Source: Chitinophagaceae bacterium
GTDB lineage: Bacteria > Bacteroidota > Bacteroidia > Chitinophagales > Chitinophagaceae
NCBI GenBank assembly: GCA_003168265.1
Contig: PMSV01000009.1
Coordinates: 18,859-82,858, forward strand
DNA: 64,000 bases
Reading direction: 5' to 3'
In this document: piece after piece, positions 26,014-33,442 of the stretch
How the letters are laid out: the number at the start of each line of letters is the position of its first letter
Position numbering within the stretch: position 1 is the first letter of the stretch
Translations under genes and position numbers: made by a program
The notes under the pieces: generated by a model
Seen by the model: only the letters and a program-made list of their open reading frames with translations
The model's database searches: none
Told to the model about the DNA's origin: nothing

Positions 26014-26673
26014 ATGAAATCAGTATCAATTTTCAAGAGCCGCATTCTGTTCTTATTTGTTTCATTGATGGCCAGTCAAATGCTGTCATATGGGCAATCG
26101 GCAAGAGATGTTTTCAACAACAGTGAAACCCAGATTCTGTTCCTGGGCGTAGATTTCACCAAGGCCAAATTCATTGACTTCCTGACCGAAAATCAGTTCG
26201 ATCTCAGGGATAAGGTGTTTCCCGGCGTTAATGAAACGATCATTACCGAAATGAAAAAATTTACAATCAGTAACTCCTTCCATAAAAGTTTTGTAGATCA
26301 TGATATGGGCCCTGTATCCAACCGAAATTCCAAGATCAATGCGGAGGACATCAAATCGACCAATACCGCCGATTTTCACAAATTCACCCCGGCGGATATC
26401 GACAAATTGATAAGCGGTTTTGATTTCGGAGAAAAGAAGGGAGTAGGATTGCTCTTCATTTGCGAAGGCGCAAGCAAGTCCCTCAAAGCGGCAGCTTTCT
26501 GGGTGACCCTGGTCGATATGCGTTCCCACCGGATCCTGATGACGGAAAGAGTAGAAGGGAAACTCAGCGGAATGGGTATGAAGGGTGCAGTTCTCGGCGC
26601 CTTTAAGAATGTACTGGAAGAAATCGACAAGCAGAAATATTCAGAGTGGAAGACCAAATACAATAATTCCTGA
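26014..26673 (+). CDS. Secreted protein of unknown function within the pigment cluster
   Basis: A 219-residue protein that I do not recognise. It has a signal peptide (residues ~1-28, ending LSYGQS) and a globular part without cysteines in the expected active-site context. Notable segments are TQILFLGVDFTKAKF, KKGVGLLFICEGASKSLKAAAFWVTLVDMRS, and a basic C-terminus. It lies between the dehydratase (14 nt) and the thioesterase (7 nt), so it is almost certainly part of the same operon. It could be a periplasmic carrier or attachment factor replacing the LolA-like protein of other aryl-polyene clusters, but nothing in the sequence proves that. Confidence 0.7.
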   Translation: MKSVSIFKSRILFLFVSLMASQMLSYGQSARDVFNNSETQILFLGVDFTKAKFIDFLTENQFDLRDKVFPGVNETIITEMKKFTISNSFHKSFVDHDMGPVSNRNSKINAEDIKSTNTADFHKFTPADIDKLISGFDFGEKKGVGLLFICEGASKSLKAAAFWVTLVDMRSHRILMTERVEGKLSGMGMKGAVLGAFKNVLEEIDKQKYSEWKTKYNNS

Positions 26674-26680
26674 TACAAGT

Positions 26681-27109
26681 ATGCAGAATGGCCTCACAGA
26701 AAGGACTGAAGTGCTTGTGCGTTTCAATGAGGCCGATCCGCTTGGCATTGTATGGCATGGGCATTATGTCCGGTATTTTGAAGATGGAAGGGAAGCTTTT
26801 GGTTTAAAGTATGGAATCAGCTACCTGGATTTTTTTAAAAAGGGGTATATAGTCCCCATTGTAAGCATCGAATGCAATTACAAAAGATCCCTTAGATACG
26901 GGGATAAGCTGATCGTCGAGACCAGTTATATTCCTTGTCCGGCAGCCAAGATCAGGTTTAGTTATAAAATTTTCAATTCCGGGACCGGAGAACTGGTAGC
27001 AACCGGTTCTTCGGTTCAGGTTTTTTTGGATAAAGAGAATTCCTTGCTTCAATTGGTCAATCCGCCTTTTTTTGAAGAATGGAAAAAGACCTTCGGCCAG
27101 ACATTATAA
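26681..27109 (+). CDS. 4HBT/YbgC-type acyl thioesterase
   Basis: A 142-residue hotdog thioesterase. RFNEADPLGIVWHGHYVRYFEDGREAF is the 4-hydroxybenzoyl-CoA thioesterase signature, with the catalytic Asp in ADPLG and the HGHY segment. The frame runs open upstream to 26585, but ATG at 26681 directly follows the previous gene's stop and gives the family length. It would release or proof-read acyl chains from ACP or CoA. The next ketosynthase begins 3 nt after its stop. Confidence 0.88.
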   Translation: MQNGLTERTEVLVRFNEADPLGIVWHGHYVRYFEDGREAFGLKYGISYLDFFKKGYIVPIVSIECNYKRSLRYGDKLIVETSYIPCPAAKIRFSYKIFNSGTGELVATGSSVQVFLDKENSLLQLVNPPFFEEWKKTFGQTL

Positions 27110-27112
27110 AAA

Positions 27113-28249
27113 ATGAGGAAAGAAGTCTTTGTTGTTGCTGATAATGTCTTATCACCCATCGGCCTGAGTTCCGAAGAAAATTTCATGGCTTTAAAAAACG
27201 ATCGATCCGGGATCAGGCTCCACCAGATAGATGAATTTTCCGTCGCCCCGTTTTATTCATCACTTTTCCCCCGCGAACTTCGTTTTCCCGGAACCCCTTC
27301 CGGATTTACAAGGTTTGAAGAGCTGATCGCTGCCTCAATCAGCAGAGCGCTGGAATCTGAAACGATTAGCCTGAAAGATCCGGAGACGGTGCTGATCCTC
27401 TCTACTACTAAGGGGAATATCAGCCTGATCGAAAAACAACCTATTTCAAAAGACCTGGAAGAAAGGATCGCTATTGCCCATTCCGCAGAACTGTTATCCG
27501 CTTATTTCGGTTATCATAGCAATCCCCTCATTATCTCCAATGCCTGCATATCGGGGCTTCTGGCCCTTCTGACAGGTTACAGGCTCATTCAATCCGGCAA
27601 ATACATGCATGCTGTAGTAAGCGGCTGCGATATCATCACCCGCTTTATCCTTTCCGGATTTCAATCCTTCATGGCCGTCAGTCCTAACCCATGCAAGCCC
27701 TTCGATGCCGGAAGGGACGGGATCACCCTCGGCGAAGGGGCAGCCACCATCATCCTTTCTGCCGATGAGAAATTCGGCAGCAGGATCAGTCTATGCGGCG
27801 GAGCGGTTAGCAATGATGCGAATCACATTTCCGGCCCGTCAAGGACGGGAGAAGAATTGGCTGCCGCCGTTTCCATGGCACTGACCTTTTCAAATATCAG
27901 GGCGGATATGGTGGATATGATTTCCGCTCATGGAACGGCCACCATTTATAATGATGAAATGGAAGCCAGGGCAATCGCACTCAATAACCTGGAAAATGTT
28001 CCGGTAAACAGTCTTAAGGGGAATTATGGCCATACCCTCGGCGCTGCAGGTTTAATAGAATCTGTAATGACCATCCATTCCTTGCTAGAGAACCTCATGC
28101 TGCCGACAAAGAATTTCCAGAAGATCGGTGTTTCCAGGCCGGTGAGGGTAAGCCAGTATCCTGCTTCATTCCCCATGAGCGTAGCGCTGAAAACGGCATC
28201 GGGATTCGGAGGCTGCAATGCAGCCCTGGTCTTCAAAAAAAACGGTTAG
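27113..28249 (+). CDS. Beta-ketoacyl-ACP synthase (KS 3)
   Basis: A 378-residue ketosynthase, shorter and more divergent than the others. The catalytic residues are present: Cys145 in SNACISGLLAL, His273 in AHGTATIYND, Lys302 and His307 in NSLKGNYGHTLG, and a SGFGGCN tail. The NACISG form differs from TACSSS (KS 1, KS 4) and AACASG (KS 2), which suggests a distinct role such as initiating with the aryl starter or a late condensation. It closes a run of five tightly spaced genes; a 121-nt gap with an inverted repeat follows. Confidence 0.9.
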   Translation: MRKEVFVVADNVLSPIGLSSEENFMALKNDRSGIRLHQIDEFSVAPFYSSLFPRELRFPGTPSGFTRFEELIAASISRALESETISLKDPETVLILSTTKGNISLIEKQPISKDLEERIAIAHSAELLSAYFGYHSNPLIISNACISGLLALLTGYRLIQSGKYMHAVVSGCDIITRFILSGFQSFMAVSPNPCKPFDAGRDGITLGEGAATIILSADEKFGSRISLCGGAVSNDANHISGPSRTGEELAAAVSMALTFSNIRADMVDMISAHGTATIYNDEMEARAIALNNLENVPVNSLKGNYGHTLGAAGLIESVMTIHSLLENLMLPTKNFQKIGVSRPVRVSQYPASFPMSVALKTASGFGGCNAALVFKKNG

Positions 28250-28285
28250 CAATCGGAATTTCAAGACCCAATCCTTTAATTTGCC

Positions 28286-28316
28286 GCTTATTAACATCAG
28301 GAGCGATGTTATCAGC
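28286..28316. promoter_or_regulatory. Inverted repeat before the methyltransferase-halogenase group
   Basis: TAACATC at 28292-28298 pairs perfectly with GATGTTA at 28305-28311 around a 6-nt loop. Outer GCT (28286-28288) and AGC (28314-28316) extend the symmetry with small mismatches. It lies in the 121-nt gap between KS 3 and the methyltransferase. No T-tract follows, so an operator or RNA hairpin is more likely than a terminator. Only the symmetry is shown. Confidence 0.45.
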
Positions 28317-28370
28317 AAATTTATATTCCACAAAATCCGCAGAAGCTGCCGGATTGCTATATTTTCATAA

Positions 28371-29438
28371 ATGAATTTTTTTACAGAAGACAAGACTAAG
28401 GCAATTGAAGCAAGGGAATCGGCACAATGGATTTCATTCGGACCTGTCCTGTTCCAGGTTGCAAGGTCTCTTCGCAATCTCGGGATCCTGGAACAAATCG
28501 AAACAGCAGGAGAAAAGGGGCTTTCACTAGATGAGATCGCGACTGGATCGGGCCTTAGCGTATATGGTGTCCGTGTACTGCTTGAATCCGGCCTGAGCAT
28601 GGGCGTTGTCATAACCCAGGAAGGGCGCTATTTGCTGGCCAAGACCGGCCATTTCATCCTGCATGATCCGCTGACCAGGGTAAATATGGATTTTATCCAG
28701 GATATCTGTTATAAAGGACTATTTCACCTTGAGGAGAGCATCCGGACGGGAAAACCCGCTGGCATGAAGGAATTGGGCGAGTGGCCGACGATCTATGAAG
28801 GAGTTGCGTCCCTTCCTGAAAACCTGCAAAAAAGCTGGTTTGCATTCGATCATTTTTTTTCCGACGATGCATTTCCAAAAGTCCTTCCACTGGTCTATAA
28901 GCACTCTATCAAAAATTTATTGGACATAGGAGGTAATACGGGCAAATGGGCGATATCTTCCGCTCTCTATAAACCCGGCATGCAGATAACCATCATGGAT
29001 CTGCCTGGTCCGCTTAAAAAAGCAAAGGAAGCCGCAATAAACAGGGGCCTTGAAGACCGGATTTCCTTTCACGAATCAAATGTGCTTAATGACAAGATTC
29101 CCTTCCCGAAAGGATTCGATGCAATCTGGATGAGCCAGTTCCTGGATTGTTTCTCTGAGGAACAAATTGTTTCGATACTAAACAGGTGTCATGAGGCTTT
29201 GCCGGAAGACGGGAAAGTATTTATTTTAGAACCGTTTTGGGACAGGCAAAAATTCGAGATAGCAGCTTTCTGTCTGCATCAGACCTCCATTTATTTTACG
29301 GCGATTGCCAATGGAAACAGTCAGATGTACGGAGCGGGAACCTTTATTCCGTTGATTGAAAAAGCCGGGTTTGAGATTGTAGAGCAAACTGACCAAATTG
29401 GTTTGAGTCAAACATTATTGGTTTGTAAAAAGCAATAA
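28371..29438 (+). CDS. SAM-dependent methyltransferase with winged-helix N-terminal domain
   Basis: A 355-residue enzyme of the O-methyltransferase group (dimerisation winged helix plus class I fold). Residues ~25-90 form the helix-turn-helix-like dimerisation part (GLSLDEIATGSGLSVYGVRVLL). The SAM site is LLDIGGNTGKWA near residue 183, with IMDLPGP and DAIWMSQFLDCFS following. It probably methylates the aryl head or its hydroxyl; C-methylation of the ring is also known for flexirubins, and the sequence does not separate the two. It is followed 5 nt later by the halogenase, pointing to a tailoring pair. Confidence 0.85.
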   Translation: MNFFTEDKTKAIEARESAQWISFGPVLFQVARSLRNLGILEQIETAGEKGLSLDEIATGSGLSVYGVRVLLESGLSMGVVITQEGRYLLAKTGHFILHDPLTRVNMDFIQDICYKGLFHLEESIRTGKPAGMKELGEWPTIYEGVASLPENLQKSWFAFDHFFSDDAFPKVLPLVYKHSIKNLLDIGGNTGKWAISSALYKPGMQITIMDLPGPLKKAKEAAINRGLEDRISFHESNVLNDKIPFPKGFDAIWMSQFLDCFSEEQIVSILNRCHEALPEDGKVFILEPFWDRQKFEIAAFCLHQTSIYFTAIANGNSQMYGAGTFIPLIEKAGFEIVEQTDQIGLSQTLLVCKKQ

Positions 29439-29443
29439 CTTTT

Positions 29444-30706
29444 ATGAATAAGGAAAAAACAGATGTACTGGTCATCGGTGCAGGACCCTCAGGAACGATT
29501 GCCGCATCGATCGTATATAAAGCTGGTTTTAAGGTAAAAATCGTCGAAAAACTAAAATTCCCCCGATTCGTGATCGGAGAAAGTCTCCTGCCCCGATGCA
29601 TGGAAGCCCTCGAGGAAGCGGGTTTTCTCGAAGCAGTCAAAGGGATGGGATTTCAGGAAAAATTCGGCGCCAAATTCGTAATGGACGGAAAAATCTGCGA
29701 TTATTTTTTTGCCGACCAGTTCACGCCCGGATGGAACTGGACCTGGCAGGTGCCAAGAGGTGAATTTGACAAGATACTGGCCGATGAATTGCAAAAGCAG
29801 GGTGTGCCGGTCAGCTATGAAACAACGGTGACGGATATCCGTTTAAATGGTTCGGATTCAGTTACGACAGTAGTCGACAGGGAGGGCAATCAATCTGAGA
29901 TCGAAGCCAGGTTTCTGATCGACGGCAGCGGTTACGGAAGGGTCATTCCCCGCCTTTTCAACCTTGACAAGCAATCCGAATTGCCTCCCCGCAAGGCAGT
30001 CTTCACTCATACAAGGGACGTCAACCGCTCGATGTCGGATGAACCGAACCGGATAACCATTGTCGTTCACCAGCGCGGGATTTGGGTATGGGTCATCCCT
30101 TTTTCCAGCGGTATTACCTCCCTTGGCTTTGTAGGACTTCCTGAATTCTTCGAAAAACATACCGGGCCACTGAATGAACAACTCAGGTCCATGATCGAAT
30201 CCGAACCTTATCTAAGGGAGAGGTTCAGGGATGTTGAATTCGTTTTCGACACAAAGGTCCTCCAGTCATGGTCCACCAAGACCGAGCGATTTTACGGCCC
30301 CGGCTTTGTACTCACCGGTAATGTGACGGAATTCCTTGATCCGGTATTCTCTTCAGGTGTCACGCTCGCATCAGTATCCAGCCAGCTAGCGGCCCACCTG
30401 GTGATCAGGCAGCTAAATGGCGAGCATCCGGACTGGGAAAAAGAATATACTGCCGCCATGATGCAGGGTGTCGATGTTTTCAGGTCCTATGTCAATGCAT
30501 GGTATGATGGTACGCTGGAAACCATTTTTTTTGCCGACGATCCGGATCTCGAAGTGAAAAAAATGATTTGTTCTGTGCTGGCTGGTTATGTTTGGGACAG
30601 AAACAATCCATATGTAAAAAATCATGACTCGGCTCTGAGGAAACTGGCATCTATCATACAATACAGGGATAGCCATAAAAACAACAAGGCTGCAGCGAGC
30701 GTCTAA
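29444..30706 (+). CDS. Flavin-dependent halogenase
   Basis: A 420-residue FAD protein. The N-terminal FAD motif is VIGAGPSGTIAAS. The family-defining WxWxIP box is WVWVIP (Trp214-Pro219), which distinguishes halogenases from ordinary flavin monooxygenases. Lys73 in FQEKFGAKF is the best candidate for the catalytic lysine, in the form seen in phenol/pyrrole-type halogenases. A flavin-binding FLDPVFSSGV follows. It would halogenate the electron-rich aryl ring, probably next to the phenolic hydroxyl and possibly while ACP-bound. Chlorinated flexirubins are known. It needs reduced FAD; no flavin reductase is visible nearby. Confidence 0.87.
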   Translation: MNKEKTDVLVIGAGPSGTIAASIVYKAGFKVKIVEKLKFPRFVIGESLLPRCMEALEEAGFLEAVKGMGFQEKFGAKFVMDGKICDYFFADQFTPGWNWTWQVPRGEFDKILADELQKQGVPVSYETTVTDIRLNGSDSVTTVVDREGNQSEIEARFLIDGSGYGRVIPRLFNLDKQSELPPRKAVFTHTRDVNRSMSDEPNRITIVVHQRGIWVWVIPFSSGITSLGFVGLPEFFEKHTGPLNEQLRSMIESEPYLRERFRDVEFVFDTKVLQSWSTKTERFYGPGFVLTGNVTEFLDPVFSSGVTLASVSSQLAAHLVIRQLNGEHPDWEKEYTAAMMQGVDVFRSYVNAWYDGTLETIFFADDPDLEVKKMICSVLAGYVWDRNNPYVKNHDSALRKLASIIQYRDSHKNNKAAASV

Positions 30707-30716
30707 CATCAAGAAT

Positions 30717-31319
30717 TTGCCGGAAGAGGAAAATAATATCACGTGCGATTGCAAGATCAGCAACAGGGTCATTTCAAAAAATGGCGTGGACCTTTTTACC
30801 CGGCAGGATGGAAACCTGAATGATTTCCTCATCTCAGCTTATGAACATTTCCGGTTAAATTATCCGAAATTTTATAAAATGGATAATTTATGCAGGCTCG
30901 GCTTGCTGGCAGCCGAGATCCTCTTAAGGGACTCTTTCAAAAAGGAAAATTACAGGCCGGAGGAGGTGGGGATCGTGCTTGCCAATTCCCATTCAAGCCT
31001 TGATACCGATCTGAAATATTATGAGACCACCCGGGGATTTGCAAGCCCCAGCCTCTTCGTGTACACACTCCCGAATATTGTGATGGGTGAGATATGCATC
31101 AGGCATAAGTTTAAGGGGGAGAATGCCTTATTTATACAACGCAAATTCAACCCTGAATTTATTCAGGAATATGTAAGAGATCTCCTTAATAACAATATAT
31201 TGCAGGCCTGTATCTGCGGCTGGGTGGATCTTTTCGCGGAAAGACACGAAGCCATTTTATATCTGATTGAAAAGGGAAGTGCAGACCTCTCCCGGGAACA
31301 GAAATTAAATCCTAAGTAA
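30717..31319 (+). CDS. Short ketosynthase-like (thiolase-fold) protein without active-site Cys
   Basis: A 200-residue protein starting at a TTG. It resembles a half-length ketoacyl synthase: LCRLGLLAAEILLRDSF, VGIVLANSHSSLDTD, TLPNIVMGEICIRHKFKGEN and ACICGWVDLF correspond to the N-terminal half of the KS fold up to the nucleophile region. In place of the Cys elbow it reads FIQRKFNPEFIQEYV, so it should not condense. Similar short KS-like proteins accompany aryl-polyene and flexirubin clusters, perhaps as partners of an active KS. Its stop (TAA) abuts the ATG of ACP 3 with no gap, implying coupled translation with ACP 3 and KS 4. Confidence 0.72.
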   Translation: MPEEENNITCDCKISNRVISKNGVDLFTRQDGNLNDFLISAYEHFRLNYPKFYKMDNLCRLGLLAAEILLRDSFKKENYRPEEVGIVLANSHSSLDTDLKYYETTRGFASPSLFVYTLPNIVMGEICIRHKFKGENALFIQRKFNPEFIQEYVRDLLNNNILQACICGWVDLFAERHEAILYLIEKGSADLSREQKLNPK

Positions 31320-31583
31320 ATGGATGAGCTAATCGGAAATTTGAAAAAACAGATCGTGCAACAGCTGAACCTGCAGGATATCCGTCCCGAAGACATTGGA
31401 GATGATCAACCTCTGTTCGTTGAAGGTCTGGGACTGGATTCGATCGATGCACTGGAACTGATCGTTCTTCTTCAGCAACAATACAAAATCAAATTGTCAA
31501 ATCCGGAAGAAGGTCCGAAGGTTTTCTATTCCGTCAAAACGATGGCGGACTATATCCGGGCTCATCGGTCCGGCTTATCTTAA
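31320..31583 (+). CDS. Acyl carrier protein (ACP 3)
   Basis: An 87-residue ACP with the phosphopantetheine site at Ser41 (GLGLDSIDALEL). It is a clear relative of ACP 1 at the other end of the cluster. It shares the KKQIVQ/KKQIVE opening, DDxPLF.EGLGLDSID and the C-terminal DYIRAHR. It begins immediately after the preceding stop codon and is followed 3 nt later by KS 4. Confidence 0.93.
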   Translation: MDELIGNLKKQIVQQLNLQDIRPEDIGDDQPLFVEGLGLDSIDALELIVLLQQQYKIKLSNPEEGPKVFYSVKTMADYIRAHRSGLS

Positions 31584-31586
31584 AGT

Positions 31587-32798
31587 ATGGACGATCCAGT
31601 CTATGTTATAGGAATCGGATTGATCTCGGCGATCGGCAGTAATGTGCAGGAGACCCTGAATTCTTTTGAGCAGGGAAGGCCAGGTATGAGGCCGATCAGC
31701 CTGCTTCGAACCCGTCATGACAAGGAAATCCCCACGGCCGAAGTGCCTTTCTCCAATGAGGAATTGGCGGAGAAAGCAGGACTCGCAACCCATATCAGCC
31801 GCACTGCCTTGCTCGGGACCATCGCCGGCCGCCAGGCCATGCTGGATGCCTGGATATTCTCGGAGTCCGGGCGGTCCAACTCCTATCGAATTGGTCTGGT
31901 TTCCGCCAACACGGTTGGCGGAATGGATAAGACGGAAGATTTTTTCCGACTCTATCTGACAAATCACGGTAAGGGCAAATTGCGCAATATCGTCAACCAT
32001 GAATGCGGCCGCATCACGGAAATCACTGCGGATGAACTGGGCATAAAGGATTTTGTCACCACCATAAGTACGGCATGTTCTTCCTCTGCCAATTCCATTG
32101 CCCTTGGAGCCAGGCTGATCAGAGACAATCAACTGGACCTGGTCGTCGCCGGAGGAGTTGATGCCCTATCCAGGTTCACATTGAATGGTTTTAACAGCTT
32201 AATGATCCTGGACCAGGAATTCTGCAAACCTTTCGATGAAAACAGAAAGGGGCTCAATTTGGGAGAAGGAGCCGGGTACCTCGTACTCTCATCCGAAAAA
32301 GCCTTGAAGGCCCTGGGAAAGGAGCCCTATTGCCTTCTCTCCGGTTATGCCAATGCAAATGACGCATATCACCAGACGGCATCTTCCCCGGAAGGAACAG
32401 GCTCCTGGCTGGCTATGAAAAAAGCCCTGGATAGGGCAGGACTGAATCCTGGTGATATTGATTATATCAACCTGCATGGTACGGGAACTCAAAACAACGA
32501 TATAGCAGAAGGCACGGCCATAAAAAACCTTTTTGCTCCGCATTACCCGAAAATGAGCTCTACCAAATCCTTCACAGGCCATACCCTTGGCGCCTGCGGG
32601 GGAATTGAAGCTGTATTTTCAACCCTTTCAATAAGGCATGGACTCGTTTATCCCAATCTCCGGTTTCAGACTCAGATGAAGGAACTTCCTTTTGCGCCAG
32701 AGACCAGGTTCTTAAAAAACGAGCCAATCAGCCATGTGCTCTCTAATTCCTTTGGCTTTGGCGGGAACTGCACCTCACTGGTATTTTCCGGCTTATAG
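31587..32798 (+). CDS. Beta-ketoacyl-ACP synthase (KS 4)
   Basis: A 403-residue ketosynthase with Cys164 in STACSSSAN, His297 in LHGTGTQNND, Lys327 and His332 in STKSFTGHT, and SNSFGFGGN near the end. It is the paralogue of KS 1: both have SxNTVGG near residue 110, TLNGFNSL/TINGFNAL after the nucleophile, and RKGLNLGEGA. Together with ACP 3 it forms a second ACP-KS module. Its stop (TAG at 32796-32798) touches the stop of the convergent lipoprotein gene, which marks the end of the cluster. Confidence 0.93.
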   Translation: MDDPVYVIGIGLISAIGSNVQETLNSFEQGRPGMRPISLLRTRHDKEIPTAEVPFSNEELAEKAGLATHISRTALLGTIAGRQAMLDAWIFSESGRSNSYRIGLVSANTVGGMDKTEDFFRLYLTNHGKGKLRNIVNHECGRITEITADELGIKDFVTTISTACSSSANSIALGARLIRDNQLDLVVAGGVDALSRFTLNGFNSLMILDQEFCKPFDENRKGLNLGEGAGYLVLSSEKALKALGKEPYCLLSGYANANDAYHQTASSPEGTGSWLAMKKALDRAGLNPGDIDYINLHGTGTQNNDIAEGTAIKNLFAPHYPKMSSTKSFTGHTLGACGGIEAVFSTLSIRHGLVYPNLRFQTQMKELPFAPETRFLKNEPISHVLSNSFGFGGNCTSLVFSGL

Positions 32799-33281
32799 TC
32801 AACGAATGCTTCCGATCAGGGAGTCGAGTTGGCTGGAACTAAAGGACTCGTTGTATTCAACGGGTATTCTGTATCCGAATAGGGATTTTTTGATCCTGAT
32901 AAAACCCTCAGCCCGCAGGCTCAGGTTCTTCTTCAAAAGATAGAGCAGGGCATTTCCGGCCAGGTCCTGCAATCGGATTGGAACTGCAACCGGCACTTCA
33001 AAATTGGATAGCTTTCCTATGAGGATGGTAGAATCCAATTTATAGTGAGTGAAAACCTTATCGTTCAGCATCAGGGAAATATCTGCACTGGTAATCCTTC
33101 CGGAAAAATTATTCGGATTATAGAAATCAACCTTGGCATAAACGGTGGCCTCCCCCCCACTGATCCTGGAGATATGGATTTCTTTCAGGCCTGCATATTC
33201 GGGCTGCAGGGGTCTCGCGCAGGAGGCCAAAAACAAGCAGCCGCCCAGGGTCAGCAGAATAACTTTAATTTTACAATTCAT
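32799..33281 (-). CDS. LEA-type 2 (WHy-domain) lipoprotein
   Basis: A 160-residue lipoprotein. ATG at 33281 is chosen because it starts the signal peptide MNCKIKVILLTLGGCLFLASC, with lipobox LASC; the upstream extension of the frame has no signal. The remainder is a single LEA14/WHy-like beta domain with KVDFYNPNNFSGRITSADISL near residue 50. Such domains are common in secreted bacterial proteins of unclear function. It is convergent with KS 4, with no bases between the two stop codons, and divergent from the subtilase gene. Confidence 0.83.
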   Translation of the reverse strand: MNCKIKVILLTLGGCLFLASCARPLQPEYAGLKEIHISRISGGEATVYAKVDFYNPNNFSGRITSADISLMLNDKVFTHYKLDSTILIGKLSNFEVPVAVPIRLQDLAGNALLYLLKKNLSLRAEGFIRIKKSLFGYRIPVEYNESFSSSQLDSLIGSIR

Positions 33282-33442
33282 AATGCAATCTAATTCCTGG
33301 TTCCCAAACAAATCGTTAAAAATAAACCAGGTAAAATATCGTTTAATGGACACAACCCGACCTGCTTTATGAAGACCTCAGGATTGACTGGCTTGATTTC
33401 ATTAATACCATTTGATCGGCAGGTTGTACAAATTCACATTAG

